In this document: in pieces, positions 1 through 9,038 of the stretch
Numbering within the stretch: position 1 is the first letter of the stretch
Layout of the letters: each line of letters begins with the position of its first letter
Origin: Capsulimonadaceae bacterium
GTDB lineage: Bacteria; Armatimonadota; Armatimonadia; Armatimonadales; Capsulimonadaceae
Length of the DNA: 64,000 nt
Assembly (NCBI GenBank): GCA_031292625.1
Contig: JARLGU010000065.1
Coordinates: forward strand, 26,849 to 90,848
Direction: 5' to 3'
Translations under genes and position numbers: made by a program
The notes under the pieces: model-generated
What the model was told of the DNA's origin: nothing
The model's input: the letters and a program-made list of their open reading frames with translations, nothing else
The model's database searches: none

Positions 1-833
1 TCCAGAGAGATGAAATAGCTTGCGGCGGCGTCAAGCTGAGTCGCGGGTGATGCGAACCAGTCGATCGCGTAAATGTAGCTCTCGTCAGCCAACAGCCCGG
101 CGGCCTCAAGTCCGTCCCGGTACCCGGCCAATCGCTCCTGAACCGTGCTTTCATCCAGCGGCGCCGTGACGTGACCAATCCGCGCATGCCCGAGTCCGGC
201 CAGGTAGCCGACAGCGGTGCGCGCGCCAATGCGGTCGTCGACGCCGACGAAATCGGTGACCGCGCCGGGAACCGTACGATCGACGCACACGACGGGGATT
301 CCCGCCGCCGTGAGCAGCGCGATATCCCCCGCTGCCGCGCGCCCCCCCATTGCGTAGAGGATTACGCCTGCGATCCGGTCGCGAATGGCCTCGTCGATCG
401 CGCGGCGCTGGCGGGCGATCGTATCCGCGATGGCCCGAGCGCCGGTGTCTTGTACGAGCATTCGTACGGAGGGCTCCGCGTGGCTAAGCGTGTTCTGAAT
501 GCCGCGCATCAGCGGCAACGTACATGAGTAGTAATCTTGCTGATAGATGATCACGCCGATCGTTGCCGGCGCGACGGCGGATGGAGCCGGGCTCGGCAAT
601 GCAGCGCTTCCGATCACTGGACGGCATCCACGATGCTGGATGACAACGCCGCGTGCGATGAGCTCCGCAATCGCCTTCCGCACGACCGAACGATCGACGC
701 CCGCCTCCTCCGCCAGCGCCCTCTGAGCGGGCAGCCATGAGCCAGGCGGATAGACCCCGCTTGCGATCCGCTCCTCGATGAGACGAACGATCCGAGCGCC
801 GCCCGTTTGCCGATTGTTGATGTGAGGTGACAT
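1..833 (-). CDS. GntR-type winged-helix regulator with LacI-like sensor domain (partial)
   Basis: The minus-strand reading frame is open from an ATG at 833-831 to the window edge, so the C-terminus is missing; 277 codons are visible. The first 70 or so residues read as a GntR winged helix (IVRLIEERIASGVYPPG, then LAEEAGVDRS and a VIQHRG wing). From about residue 85 a LacI/periplasmic-binding-protein-like domain begins (ATIGVIIYQQDYY), with the family pattern GLGHARIGHVTAPLDESTVQ further on. This fusion is typical of AraR-like sugar-responsive repressors. The gene is divergent from the alpha-mannosidase at 1613, with a dispersed repeat between them, so control of sugar genes is plausible but inferred. 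The fold assignment is firm; the ligand is unknown. Confidence 0.85.
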   Translation of the reverse strand, partial: MSPHINNRQTGGARIVRLIEERIASGVYPPGSWLPAQRALAEEAGVDRSVVRKAIAELIARGVVIQHRGCRPVIGSAALPSPAPSAVAPATIGVIIYQQDYYSCTLPLMRGIQNTLSHAEPSVRMLVQDTGARAIADTIARQRRAIDEAIRDRIAGVILYAMGGRAAAGDIALLTAAGIPVVCVDRTVPGAVTDFVGVDDRIGARTAVGYLAGLGHARIGHVTAPLDESTVQERLAGYRDGLEAAGLLADESYIYAIDWFASPATQLDAAASYFISL

Positions 834-1058
834 GGTTTGCGAGATCGGGAAGAGGCCGTATGCAAATCACACGGCATCCGGTTGCTGAGAGCTTGCGCAA
901 CAGCGATCGCCCACGGCTTCAAACCCGTGGCTGAAACGTGCAGCAAGTCCGCTTCAGCGGACTTTTCGTTCGATACAGACGCGTACTTCAGGACGTGGCG
1001 CAAGCCGCATGCATTTAGGACACATTCCTTGAGGGTGCGTAAAAATCGAAAGGTTTTG
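834..1058. other. intergenic region with no recognised gene
   Basis: This stretch separates the regulator start from the dispersed repeat. Short open frames here lack ribosome-binding sites and recognisable protein character. It probably holds the promoter of the minus-strand regulator, but no convincing -35/-10 pair was identified. Confidence 0.4.
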
Positions 1059-1470
1059 TAAGACGGCTCCCCGGCCGCCGTGGCCGTTTCTGATTAAAGG
1101 GACGGCACGGCAATCCTCCTGCTTCACGATGTGCGCTGGGATCGGACGCTGACTGCAAAGGGCCGTGCGCGTGTTGACGCGGCCTTGTCAATCACCGCCG
1201 TGAACGAGGCGCGAGCAAAACCGGTCCGTGACCGGCGGACGATGGCAGCAAAGGGCCGTACGCGTGTTGACGAGGCGTTGTCAATCACCGCAGTGAACGA
1301 GGCGCGGGCGAGACCGGTCCGTGACCGGCGGACGATGGCGGCAAAGGGCCGTACGCGTGTTGACGAGGCCTTGTCAATCACCGCCATCGACGAGGCGCGG
1401 GCAAAAAAGTGCCCCGGCGGCACGAGCCGTCCTGAATCTTTCTCGCAATACGCCAGTTTATGACACATAC
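1059..1470. repeat. Dispersed structured repeat, copy A (three internal 93-bp units)
   Basis: This block is nearly identical to 11298-11523. Both copies begin TAAGACGGCT, and in both a GGGACGGCACGGCA block starts exactly 40 bases later. Between these lies a hairpin whose stem differs between copies (CGGCC/GGCCG here, ATTGCC/GGCAAT in copy B). Copy A then has three tandem units starting at 1155, 1248 and 1341, a period of 93 bp. Each unit holds a TTGAC...GTCAA inverted pair, and units are joined by a CCGGT-CCGTG-ACCGG hairpin. The last unit runs into AAAAAAGTGCC-CCGGC-GGCAC (1403-1423), which read on the minus strand is an intrinsic terminator. Both strands are open through the units only because 93 is divisible by three; no protein is proposed. 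Confidence 0.85.
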
Positions 1471-1612
1471 TAAGGATTACACCTACCAAAAACGCCCATA
1501 ACGATGTCTATCATAGCCCAAAGCGGGAGACATGTCAACTATGGGCTCAATATCCCTTGATCTAAGGGGTATCATAGGACAATCGCCTAGAAGGTTCGAG
1601 GAAGATTGTTCT

Positions 1613-4600
1613 ATGAGTTGGCACTACACCGAGGAAAAAATAGCTCGGCAGATCAAGGATCTTTTCAAAGCCGTCGTACGCGCATCGGTTCCACTGCCCG
1701 CCTTTCGCGTCACGCGCGCAACGGGCCCCGCCCCTGACGTCCTGCGCGAAGGGGATAGTTACAACGCCGAAGCGGAGACCGTCGCGCTCGAAACCCGTGT
1801 GGAGATCCCGTCCGGCTGGGCCGGGCAGCGCGTCTATGTCGCGCTCAAGCTGGTCAATGCAGAGAGTCTGGCGTACGTCGACGGCGTACCCACTCAGGCG
1901 ATCGACCGTTACCATCACGACTTGCTGTTGACAGAATGCGCGACGGCAGGCGAAGCGCACGAGATCAAGATTGAGGCATACACGGGCCTTGTCGAAACGC
2001 GCAATGCAGAAGTCTTTCTTGGCTTGCCGACCAAGAAGTCGTCCTCAATCAAAGTCGAGCTGGATATCGCGCAACTGCAATGGATTGACAGGGACGCCGA
2101 AGGGCTGTATTTCGATCTATCCGTCGCCCTCGGGGCGCTCAAGACGTTCGATAAGGCGAGCCGCCATTACTCGATCCTTCTTGACGCGCTCGACAAAACC
2201 GTCAACTTGCTAGACTTCCGGTACAGTCGCAACGATCCGCGCTTCTACGAATCCGCCGTAGCCGCCGGTCGATTTTTCCACGTGAAATATCTCGACAAGT
2301 ACGCCGCCGATCCGGAGTTTACGCCGGTCATGCGCGCTGTCGGCCACGCGCATATCGATACGGCGTGGCTCTGGCCGCTTGCGCACACCCGCAAAAAGGT
2401 CGGCCGAACGTTCTCGACGCAGGTGACGCTGGGCGAGCGGTATAAGGATCTCGGCTACGTCTTCACTTGCTCGCAGCCGCAACAATATGCGTACCTAAAA
2501 GAGGATTACCCGGAGGTCTTCGAGCGCGTCAAGAACGCAATCGACAACGGATCCTGGGAAACGGTCGGCGGCATGTGGGTCGAAGCGGACTGCAATATCG
2601 CATCCGGCGAGGCGCTTGTACGCCAGTTTCTCTACGGGCAGCGCTTCCTGAAGCGCGAGTTTGGCGACAAGGCCAAGAACGAAGTCGTCTGGCTTCCGGA
2701 TGTATTTGGCTACACGGCATCCTTCCCGCAGATCATCAAAAAGGCCGGCATGAAATACTTCATGACGATTAAGATCTACTGGTCGCAGATCAACAAGCCG
2801 CTCTACCAAACATTCGACTGGGAGGGTATCGACGGAACCACGGTACTGACGCATTTCTCGCCAGGCGGCGACTACAACGCCACTATGGAACCCGAGCAAA
2901 TATCGCGTTTCTGGGGTGCGTATAACGAAAAGAAAATCACCGACACCGGGCTGTATATCTTCGGCCACGGCGACGGCGGCGGCGGCCCAACTCGAAAAAT
3001 GCTCGAGAACGCTCGCCGCTTGCAGAACTTCCCCAACTCGCCGCGCATCCAGAACACGACCGCACAAGCGTTCTTCGAGGAGCTCGAAAAGCAGGTCGAG
3101 GGCAATCCCATGCTGCCGCGATGGGTGGGCGAACTCTACCTCGAACTGCACCGTGGCACCTACACGTCGCAGGGACGCAACAAGCGCGGCAACCGCCAAT
3201 CGGAGATCGCTTTACAGACGGCCGAGCAACTCGCCAGCCTGGCGCTCGTGACAACCGGCGCGTCTTATCCGCACGACGCGATCGACCGCGCCTGGGAGCT
3301 CACGCTGCTTAACCAGTTCCATGATATCATTCCGGGCTCGTCGATCCACGCGGTTTACGAGGACAGCGACAGAGATTATGCGCGCATCCTCAGCGCCGCC
3401 GGTGAAACATCGAGCTCCGCGCTTGGCGCGATCGCCGGCGCAATCGACGCCGCGCCGGGATCGGTCGTCGTCTACAACCCGCTATCATGGAAGCGAGACG
3501 ATTATGCCGCATTGCCGCGCTCGCTGGGCGCTAGCGGGCAGAAAGTCACCGGCATCGACGGCGAGGCGCTCACCCTCGTCCACGCGGCAGCCACGCAGCC
3601 GCTTGGATATTCCGTGTTGGCGGGCGAACCTTCGCACTCCAGCGATGGCGAAATCTCGGTAACGGCCGCGTCGCTCGAAAACCGCTTCTTCCGGATCGCG
3701 TTCGATGAGAACTCCGAGATCGTTTCGATATTCGACAAGAACAGCAACCGCGAAGTCGTCGACAAGTCCAGTTATTGCAAGGGCAACTCGCTGCTGATGT
3801 TCGAAGATAAGCCGATGAACTGGGACGCCTGGGATGTCGACATCTTCTACCAGGACAAGGTCTATCCGCTTACCGAGGTCGAAAGCGTTGCCGTCATCGA
3901 GAAGGGACCGTTGCGCGGAACCATCGAGGTTGTACGAAAGTTCGGTCGAGGTTCGACTATCACTCAGCGAATTAGCGTCTGGCGAGATTTGCCGCGCATC
4001 GATTTCGACACGCTGGTCGACTGGCAAGAGCGGCAGATGATGCTCAAGGCAGCGTTCCCGGTTCTCGTCCACGCATCCAGTGCGACGTACGACATTCAGT
4101 TCGGCAACGTCGTGCGCCCCACCCATTGGAACACGACCTGGGATTGGGCGCGGTTTGAAGTCTGCGCGCATAAATGGGCGGATCTCTCCGAAGGCGGCGA
4201 GGGCGGCTATGGCGTGTCGCTTTTATCCGACTGCAAATACGGCTGGGACATCAAAGGCAACGTCATGCGCCTGACGCTCCTCAAAGGCCCCGTCGCGCCG
4301 GATCCGGACGCCGATCTCGGCATGCACCGCTTCACATACAGCCTCTATCCGCACGCCGGAGATTGGCGAGCCGCGCAAACGGTTCGCCGGGCGTACGAGT
4401 TGAACGTCCCCATCAAAGCCGCTAAAGTGACCGCCTGCGGAAACCTGCCGTCATCGCTGTCTCTTGTTCACGCCGAGCAGGAAAACCTCGTGATCGAGAC
4501 TCTCAAAAAGGCGGAAGATGAAAACGCGCTGATCGTCAGGTTCTACGAGGCCTATGGCCGCCGCGGAACAGGCGCGCTGAGCTTTTGCGGCGATGTCGCG

Positions 4601-4738
4601 TCGGCATGCGAGGTGAACTTGATGGAAGAGCACACCCCGGAAACGGTAGCGGCGCGCATCGACGTCGCCGGTCCAAACGTCTCGTTCGATTTCGCGCCGT
4701 ACGAAATTAAAACGCTGAAGGTGGTGCTGAAGGCGTAG
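1613..4738 (+). CDS. GH38 family alpha-mannosidase
   Basis: The 1041-residue protein is a retaining alpha-mannosidase of glycoside hydrolase family 38, which removes alpha-mannose from glycans or oligosaccharides. The family metal site is visible as HAHIDTAWLWP (His247, Asp249), and WLPDVFGY carries the expected nucleophile Asp363. The zinc/middle helical part (ELHRGTYTSQ, NQFHDIIPGSS) and the C-terminal beta-rich domains are all present, and length fits the family. ATG at 1613 is chosen because GAGGAAGA precedes it and MSWHYTEEKIARQI is a normal beginning; an upstream ATG at 1532 would add 27 unlikely residues. No signal peptide is seen, so it is probably cytoplasmic. The nearby GntR/LacI-like regulator is a candidate controller. 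Confidence 0.93.
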   Translation: MSWHYTEEKIARQIKDLFKAVVRASVPLPAFRVTRATGPAPDVLREGDSYNAEAETVALETRVEIPSGWAGQRVYVALKLVNAESLAYVDGVPTQAIDRYHHDLLLTECATAGEAHEIKIEAYTGLVETRNAEVFLGLPTKKSSSIKVELDIAQLQWIDRDAEGLYFDLSVALGALKTFDKASRHYSILLDALDKTVNLLDFRYSRNDPRFYESAVAAGRFFHVKYLDKYAADPEFTPVMRAVGHAHIDTAWLWPLAHTRKKVGRTFSTQVTLGERYKDLGYVFTCSQPQQYAYLKEDYPEVFERVKNAIDNGSWETVGGMWVEADCNIASGEALVRQFLYGQRFLKREFGDKAKNEVVWLPDVFGYTASFPQIIKKAGMKYFMTIKIYWSQINKPLYQTFDWEGIDGTTVLTHFSPGGDYNATMEPEQISRFWGAYNEKKITDTGLYIFGHGDGGGGPTRKMLENARRLQNFPNSPRIQNTTAQAFFEELEKQVEGNPMLPRWVGELYLELHRGTYTSQGRNKRGNRQSEIALQTAEQLASLALVTTGASYPHDAIDRAWELTLLNQFHDIIPGSSIHAVYEDSDRDYARILSAAGETSSSALGAIAGAIDAAPGSVVVYNPLSWKRDDYAALPRSLGASGQKVTGIDGEALTLVHAAATQPLGYSVLAGEPSHSSDGEISVTAASLENRFFRIAFDENSEIVSIFDKNSNREVVDKSSYCKGNSLLMFEDKPMNWDAWDVDIFYQDKVYPLTEVESVAVIEKGPLRGTIEVVRKFGRGSTITQRISVWRDLPRIDFDTLVDWQERQMMLKAAFPVLVHASSATYDIQFGNVVRPTHWNTTWDWARFEVCAHKWADLSEGGEGGYGVSLLSDCKYGWDIKGNVMRLTLLKGPVAPDPDADLGMHRFTYSLYPHAGDWRAAQTVRRAYELNVPIKAAKVTACGNLPSSLSLVHAEQENLVIETLKKAEDENALIVRFYEAYGRRGTGALSFCGDVASACEVNLMEEHTPETVAARIDVAGPNVSFDFAPYEIKTLKVVLKA

Positions 4739-4854
4739 ACGAGAGGGCGTCGAGACGCTTATCGTGTCCAGTGGGGTAAGTGGGCAGGCGAATAACCGTA
4801 TTTCGCGGAGCCAGCCTTTTGCCTCATTCCTGAATCGCATGTCCCCATGCTTGC

Positions 4855-5859
4855 TTGGCGAAGGGTATCATAGAGCACGTGCATTTATTGTCCACGGTTT
4901 TGATATCCGCGCTTCCGTTGTTCAGCTTGGTTGGACTCGGTTACTTCGCGAAACGTTACCGGGTCCTCCACCTTACCGACAGCGACGTGCTGAGCCGGTT
5001 CGTGATGGACATCACCCTACCGGCGTTCATCATTGACGCGCTGCTCAGCAATAAGATCCATTCTTCTTATGCTGGGCTGCCGCTTGTCATTTGGACCGCT
5101 CAAATCGCCGTCTTCGTCCTGGCGATCGCCATTTCCAAGCTCCTCCGGTACGGCCCCAAACAAACGGGAACCACGGCGCTTGTCGCGACCTTCGCCAATA
5201 CCGGTTACCTGGGCTATCCGATGACAATGGCGCTGTTCCCGACCATGATGCCCGCGACCGTTATCATGGACCAGATCGGGATGGGAACGCCGCTGTATCC
5301 AACGGCCGGGATGCTTGGGTCGATCTACGGACGCTCTACCGGGCAAACTCTCAGGCAGAGCGTCGTAAGGGTGCTTCGATCGCCGCTCTTCGTCGCGATG
5401 ATCGCGGGGCTTATTATCCGGCTCATCCCATGGCCCGGACCGCCAGCGACCGGCAACTGGTCGTTACCGTACTCGGTGGCGGCTGCGGTGGCGCACGGCA
5501 TCGGCGTAAGCCTGCACTATATCGCCGGAGCGACCGTTCCGGTCGTGTTGATCTCGCTGGGCATCATTTTGCGGCCATCGGCGCTGCGCCAATGTCTGCC
5601 TCAGGTCGGCGTCATCGCGATCTTGAAGCTGGTGGTCGCCCCCATCGTCGGCTTTCTCGTCGCCCGGCACGTCCTGGGCATCCACGACCACATACTCACC
5701 GCCGTGTGCGTCCTCGAGTGCTCCCTGCCTCCATCGGCAAACGCCACGCTGCTTTCGGGACAGTACGACATGGACGGCACGTTGGGCGCTGCGGCGTTCT
5801 TCGCGCTCACTCTTGGGTCGGCGCTGACGATCCCTCTGATGCTCGCCATTCTGCACTGA
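4855..5859 (+). CDS. AEC (auxin efflux carrier) family transporter
   Basis: This is a 334-residue, very hydrophobic protein with about ten membrane segments. The N-terminus (ALPLFSLVGLGYFAKRY) and the FANTGYLGYPM stretch around residue 118 are hallmarks of the AEC/malonate-transporter-like family (Mem_trans), which moves organic anions or amphipathic solutes across the inner membrane. Substrate cannot be told. The start is uncertain: TTG at 4855 is the longest, GTG at 4879 would begin nearer the first membrane helix. It follows the alpha-mannosidase by about 115 bases on the same strand and ends at a good terminator, so the two may be co-expressed. Confidence 0.85.
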   Translation: MAKGIIEHVHLLSTVLISALPLFSLVGLGYFAKRYRVLHLTDSDVLSRFVMDITLPAFIIDALLSNKIHSSYAGLPLVIWTAQIAVFVLAIAISKLLRYGPKQTGTTALVATFANTGYLGYPMTMALFPTMMPATVIMDQIGMGTPLYPTAGMLGSIYGRSTGQTLRQSVVRVLRSPLFVAMIAGLIIRLIPWPGPPATGNWSLPYSVAAAVAHGIGVSLHYIAGATVPVVLISLGIILRPSALRQCLPQVGVIAILKLVVAPIVGFLVARHVLGIHDHILTAVCVLECSLPPSANATLLSGQYDMDGTLGAAAFFALTLGSALTIPLMLAILH

Positions 5860-5928
5860 GTGGACTTCGCCGGGAAGCTTAATTCACACTCTCGTTTCGC
5901 CCGATCCTTCCGTAGCGGAAGGCGGGGT

Positions 5929-5950
5929 CCGAGAGGTCTTCTCGGTTTTT
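5929..5950 (+). terminator. Intrinsic terminator after the AEC transporter
   Basis: CCGAGA-GGTCT-TCTCGG forms a six-pair stem followed immediately by TTTTT. It lies about 70 bases past the transporter stop and before the convergent gene ending at 6036. A second small hairpin, CTTCCG-TAG-CGGAAG, sits just upstream at 5907-5921. Confidence 0.75.
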
Positions 5951-6035
5951 AGAGGAGTACGAAATAGAGCCTCCTTGTAAACCGGCTTCGCGGCCGCGGC
6001 AAACGAGGCGTTAGGAGGCAAGGCGCTTTGAACGA

Positions 6036-6863
6036 TCAGCGTCCCGCGCAGTCGAGGACGTACTGCCGCGCGGCAACCAGATCCTCCATAACGGCGGCGG
6101 AGTGAGGATGCAGCAGATGCGGGATATCGGCTGCCGCATTTGTTTCGATGGCTTCGAGGATGTTGCGAAAGTCCAACGTGCCGCGACCAGGCAGCGGATG
6201 CGTCAAGCTGCTTTCGCGAATGATAAGGTCGCTAAGCGTTACGAGGCTGGCCATTGGCGCAAGCGCCGCAATAATCCGCCCGACGATCTCCGGGTGCTTC
6301 GAGTAGAGCGTCGGAGCAATCATATAGGCGGGATCGAGGTTCAACGTGACGCGATCGGCGGCAAAATCGTCCGGCAATCGCAGCGTGGTTGCGATGTCAT
6401 GCAGGATGTGCGCGTAGCACGGCTGAAGGGCGACCGTCAATGCCGGCTCGGTAAACTGGCCGAGCAGCCGTTGCAGCTCAAACACCATGGCGAAATAGGC
6501 ATCTTCGCCAAGATTCAGCAGGCTCGGTTCCGTCCACTTGCGCGCATAGGTTCCGCTCCACAGGACGAGTTTCCGGCAATCTCCAAACGCATCAATATTT
6601 CGTCCTAGCGCAAGCAGGTCCGCCTCATCCTCGCTATGGACGGCTTTATCGGCCAAACGCAGAAGATTGGCGAGGCAACCGACCGCGACGACCCGGAAGG
6701 CGTGCGTTTCCGCCGCCGCCGCAACATGGCGGATAATCGATGCCGTCAGCGGGCTCCAGACAAAGTTCACCTGGCCGTGATCGAAGCCCGCTTCCCGCGC
6801 TCTGCGGAACACGACGTCGGCAAACCGGGGATTCTCGATTGTCACGACAACGCCGAGTTCCAT
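6036..6863 (-). CDS. Sugar phosphate isomerase/epimerase-like TIM-barrel protein
   Basis: The sequence reads as a xylose-isomerase-like (AP endonuclease family 2) TIM barrel: FRRAREAGFDHGQVNFVW near the N-terminus, LVLWSGTYARKW in the middle, VALQPCYAHILHD, and VTLNLDPAYM with conserved acidic metal-binding candidates. Such proteins interconvert sugars or sugar derivatives using divalent metal. The ORF is open to 6926, but the ATG at 6863 (MELGVVVTIENPRF) is preferred because it starts the first strand of the barrel and follows GTTAGG. This gives 275 residues, the usual size. It is convergent with the AEC transporter gene. Specific substrate unknown. Confidence 0.75.
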   Translation of the reverse strand: MELGVVVTIENPRFADVVFRRAREAGFDHGQVNFVWSPLTASIIRHVAAAAETHAFRVVAVGCLANLLRLADKAVHSEDEADLLALGRNIDAFGDCRKLVLWSGTYARKWTEPSLLNLGEDAYFAMVFELQRLLGQFTEPALTVALQPCYAHILHDIATTLRLPDDFAADRVTLNLDPAYMIAPTLYSKHPEIVGRIIAALAPMASLVTLSDLIIRESSLTHPLPGRGTLDFRNILEAIETNAAADIPHLLHPHSAAVMEDLVAARQYVLDCAGR

Positions 6864-7189
6864 ACCTAACAGCCCTTCGTCAGACGTGCACATTATACCG
6901 GATAGCCCTACACACTCCAACCGCAACGGGGCGCGATTGTAAGACCTTCTCGTACTAACTTAGCAAAACTGCGCCCTGGATATCGCCGGTTCGCTGATTC
7001 GCGCCCGGACAGCGACCGCCGGATGCCGCCTGCCACGGTCTCTCACTGCCAGAATTGTGCCAAGGAGAGCGAACAGACCGTTAAGCGCATCAAATCCGCG
7101 AAAATCCCAGACAGCAGCCAAACGTATAGACCTATTGAACGACCACGCGGGATCCGATACTTCATCTATCTTATGACAACGGACTTCTT
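6864..7189. other. Divergent intergenic region
   Basis: This 326-base region lies between the isomerase-like gene (minus) and the diguanylate cyclase gene (plus) and should hold both promoters. I see no strong ribosome-binding site, RNA element or recognisable small gene in it; the short open frames look incidental. Confidence 0.4.
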
Positions 7190-9031
7190 ATGCGTGTTCC
7201 GCTGCCCCACAACGAAAAAAATAGATTGGCGATGCTTCAGAACTCAGGCATTCTGAACACGCCGTTGGATCATTCCTACGACGATCTCGTGGCTCTGGCA
7301 ATCCATGTCTGCCGGATGCCAATTGCCGCGATCAGTCTGACGGATGATAGCAGGCAATGGCTAAAATCCGCGCATGGGCTGGACTTCACGGAAATGGCGC
7401 GCGCCCACTCGTTTACCGCGCACGCCATATTGGAGCAGGACCTCTTCGAGGTGCCCGATGCGCTCGCCGACCCACGATTTGCCAAACTCGATATTGTAAC
7501 GAAATCGCCCTTCGCTCGCTTCTATGCCGGAGCGCCCATTCTATCGAAAGAAGGTCTTGCATACGGATCCGTCTGCGTGTTGGATACCAAGCCCGGCCAA
7601 CTCACGACGGATCAGCGCGATATGCTCAAGCACATCGCCAATCAAGCGGCGTGCCAGATCGAACTTCACCGCGAGATTCGAGAACGCGAGCAGCTTCTTG
7701 CCCGTATCGACGCCAGCGAAACGCGCCTTCGCCGGGCACAGAAACTTGCCGGGGTTGGCGACTGGATGTTCGAACTCAAGACCATGACCATGAGCTGGTC
7801 GGCTCAGATGTACGAGATCTTCGGATTTAACCCCATCTACGGGCCGCCAACTCTCAACCAGATTCTGTCGCGCTATCATCGTGAAGATGTTCACGAAGCG
7901 GAAAAGGCGATGAAGCTGAGCGCGCAAACGGGCGCTCCCCTTGATTTCGACGTACGCATAGTTCTTCCAGATGGCACTCTTCGATGGATCCATGAACTGG
8001 GCCGCGTCGAGTTCAACGATGCCGGAAAACCGTACAGACTTGTCGGCGCTACGACGGACATAACCGAACGCAAGAAAGCCGCCGAAGAGAAGGCCTGGAT
8101 GGCATCGATCATCGATTCATGCAGCGACGCCGTCATCAGCGTTGACGGCAACGGCGTAGTTGTCAGCTGGAACAAGGCCGCGGAGACTATGACCGGTTTC
8201 CTGGCCAATGAAATGATCGGCCGCTCTGCCGCCTGGCTGCTTTTGGAGCACTCTTCCGTGACCCTGCAGGACTTGATTGATCCCGTGATCAACGACGGCG
8301 AGTCATCAAAAGTTGTCGCCAAACGCCGCCGCCGCGACGGCTCGTGGTTCGATGCATCCGCATCGGTTTCGCCGATCTGTGATTCAACCGGCTTAATTAC
8401 CGGCGTCGCTGCGGTCGTCCGGGACATCACAAACATCAAGGAGGCCGAAGCGAAGCTCCAATCCTACGCCGTCCAACTTGAGCAGCAGCGTGATGCACTG
8501 TCAGCCGCGAACGAGAAACTCGAGGCGCTAGCGACCCTCGACGGCCTGACGGGCCTAAAGAACCATCGCTGTATGCAGCAGTCGCTCCAAGAGGAGTATC
8601 ATCGCCATCAGCGCTATGGCGCGCCGCTCTCTATACTAATGCTAGATGTCGACAGCTTCAAGACCTTCAACGACGCTTTTGGGCACCCGGCGGGCGACGA
8701 CGTCCTTCGCGCAATCGCGGACATCTTAACCGCGGCCTGCCGGGATACGGATATCGTGGCGCGGTACGGCGGCGAGGAGTTCCTCGTCATCCTTCCGAAT
8801 ACCGAGCTCGAAGGGGCGGTTCAGCATGCGGAGCGCATCCGAGCCGAAATCGAGAACGCCGCCTGGACGAAGCGGCCAATTACGGTGAGCATCGGCGGCT
8901 GCCACGCGCATCGCCATTTATCCGCATCGTCGCTCCTTGAATGTGCGGATGAGGCGCTTTACCGCTCCAAACTGAACGGCCGGAATCGCGTGACATGCGG
9001 CTGTGAAGCCCTGCTGGATCTTGCCGCCTAA
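7190..9031 (+). CDS. Diguanylate cyclase with GAF-PAS-PAS-GGDEF architecture
   Basis: This 613-residue cytoplasmic sensor makes cyclic di-GMP from two GTP. The order is a GAF domain (about 20-155, typical opening LQNSGILNTPLDHSYDDLV), a PAS domain (about 175-290), a second PAS (about 300-425), a short coiled coil and a GGDEF domain (about 440-605). The active-site signature is GGEEF at 527-531, which is catalytically competent. RDTD at 518-521, five residues before it, matches the RxxD inhibitory site for product feedback. The signals sensed by GAF/PAS are unknown. A c-di-GMP riboswitch at 32258-32353 is a plausible downstream target in the same genome. The gene runs convergently into tonB, with seven bases between the stops. 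Confidence 0.95.
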   Translation: MRVPLPHNEKNRLAMLQNSGILNTPLDHSYDDLVALAIHVCRMPIAAISLTDDSRQWLKSAHGLDFTEMARAHSFTAHAILEQDLFEVPDALADPRFAKLDIVTKSPFARFYAGAPILSKEGLAYGSVCVLDTKPGQLTTDQRDMLKHIANQAACQIELHREIREREQLLARIDASETRLRRAQKLAGVGDWMFELKTMTMSWSAQMYEIFGFNPIYGPPTLNQILSRYHREDVHEAEKAMKLSAQTGAPLDFDVRIVLPDGTLRWIHELGRVEFNDAGKPYRLVGATTDITERKKAAEEKAWMASIIDSCSDAVISVDGNGVVVSWNKAAETMTGFLANEMIGRSAAWLLLEHSSVTLQDLIDPVINDGESSKVVAKRRRRDGSWFDASASVSPICDSTGLITGVAAVVRDITNIKEAEAKLQSYAVQLEQQRDALSAANEKLEALATLDGLTGLKNHRCMQQSLQEEYHRHQRYGAPLSILMLDVDSFKTFNDAFGHPAGDDVLRAIADILTAACRDTDIVARYGGEEFLVILPNTELEGAVQHAERIRAEIENAAWTKRPITVSIGGCHAHRHLSASSLLECADEALYRSKLNGRNRVTCGCEALLDLAA

Positions 9032-9038
9032 CCGGGCG

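Noticed and set aside
1124..1489. Open frames on both strands through the dispersed repeat (110 and 121 codons)
   Set aside because: They exist because the repeat period, 93, is divisible by three; codons follow the repeat, no ribosome-binding site is good, and copy B cannot encode the same protein.
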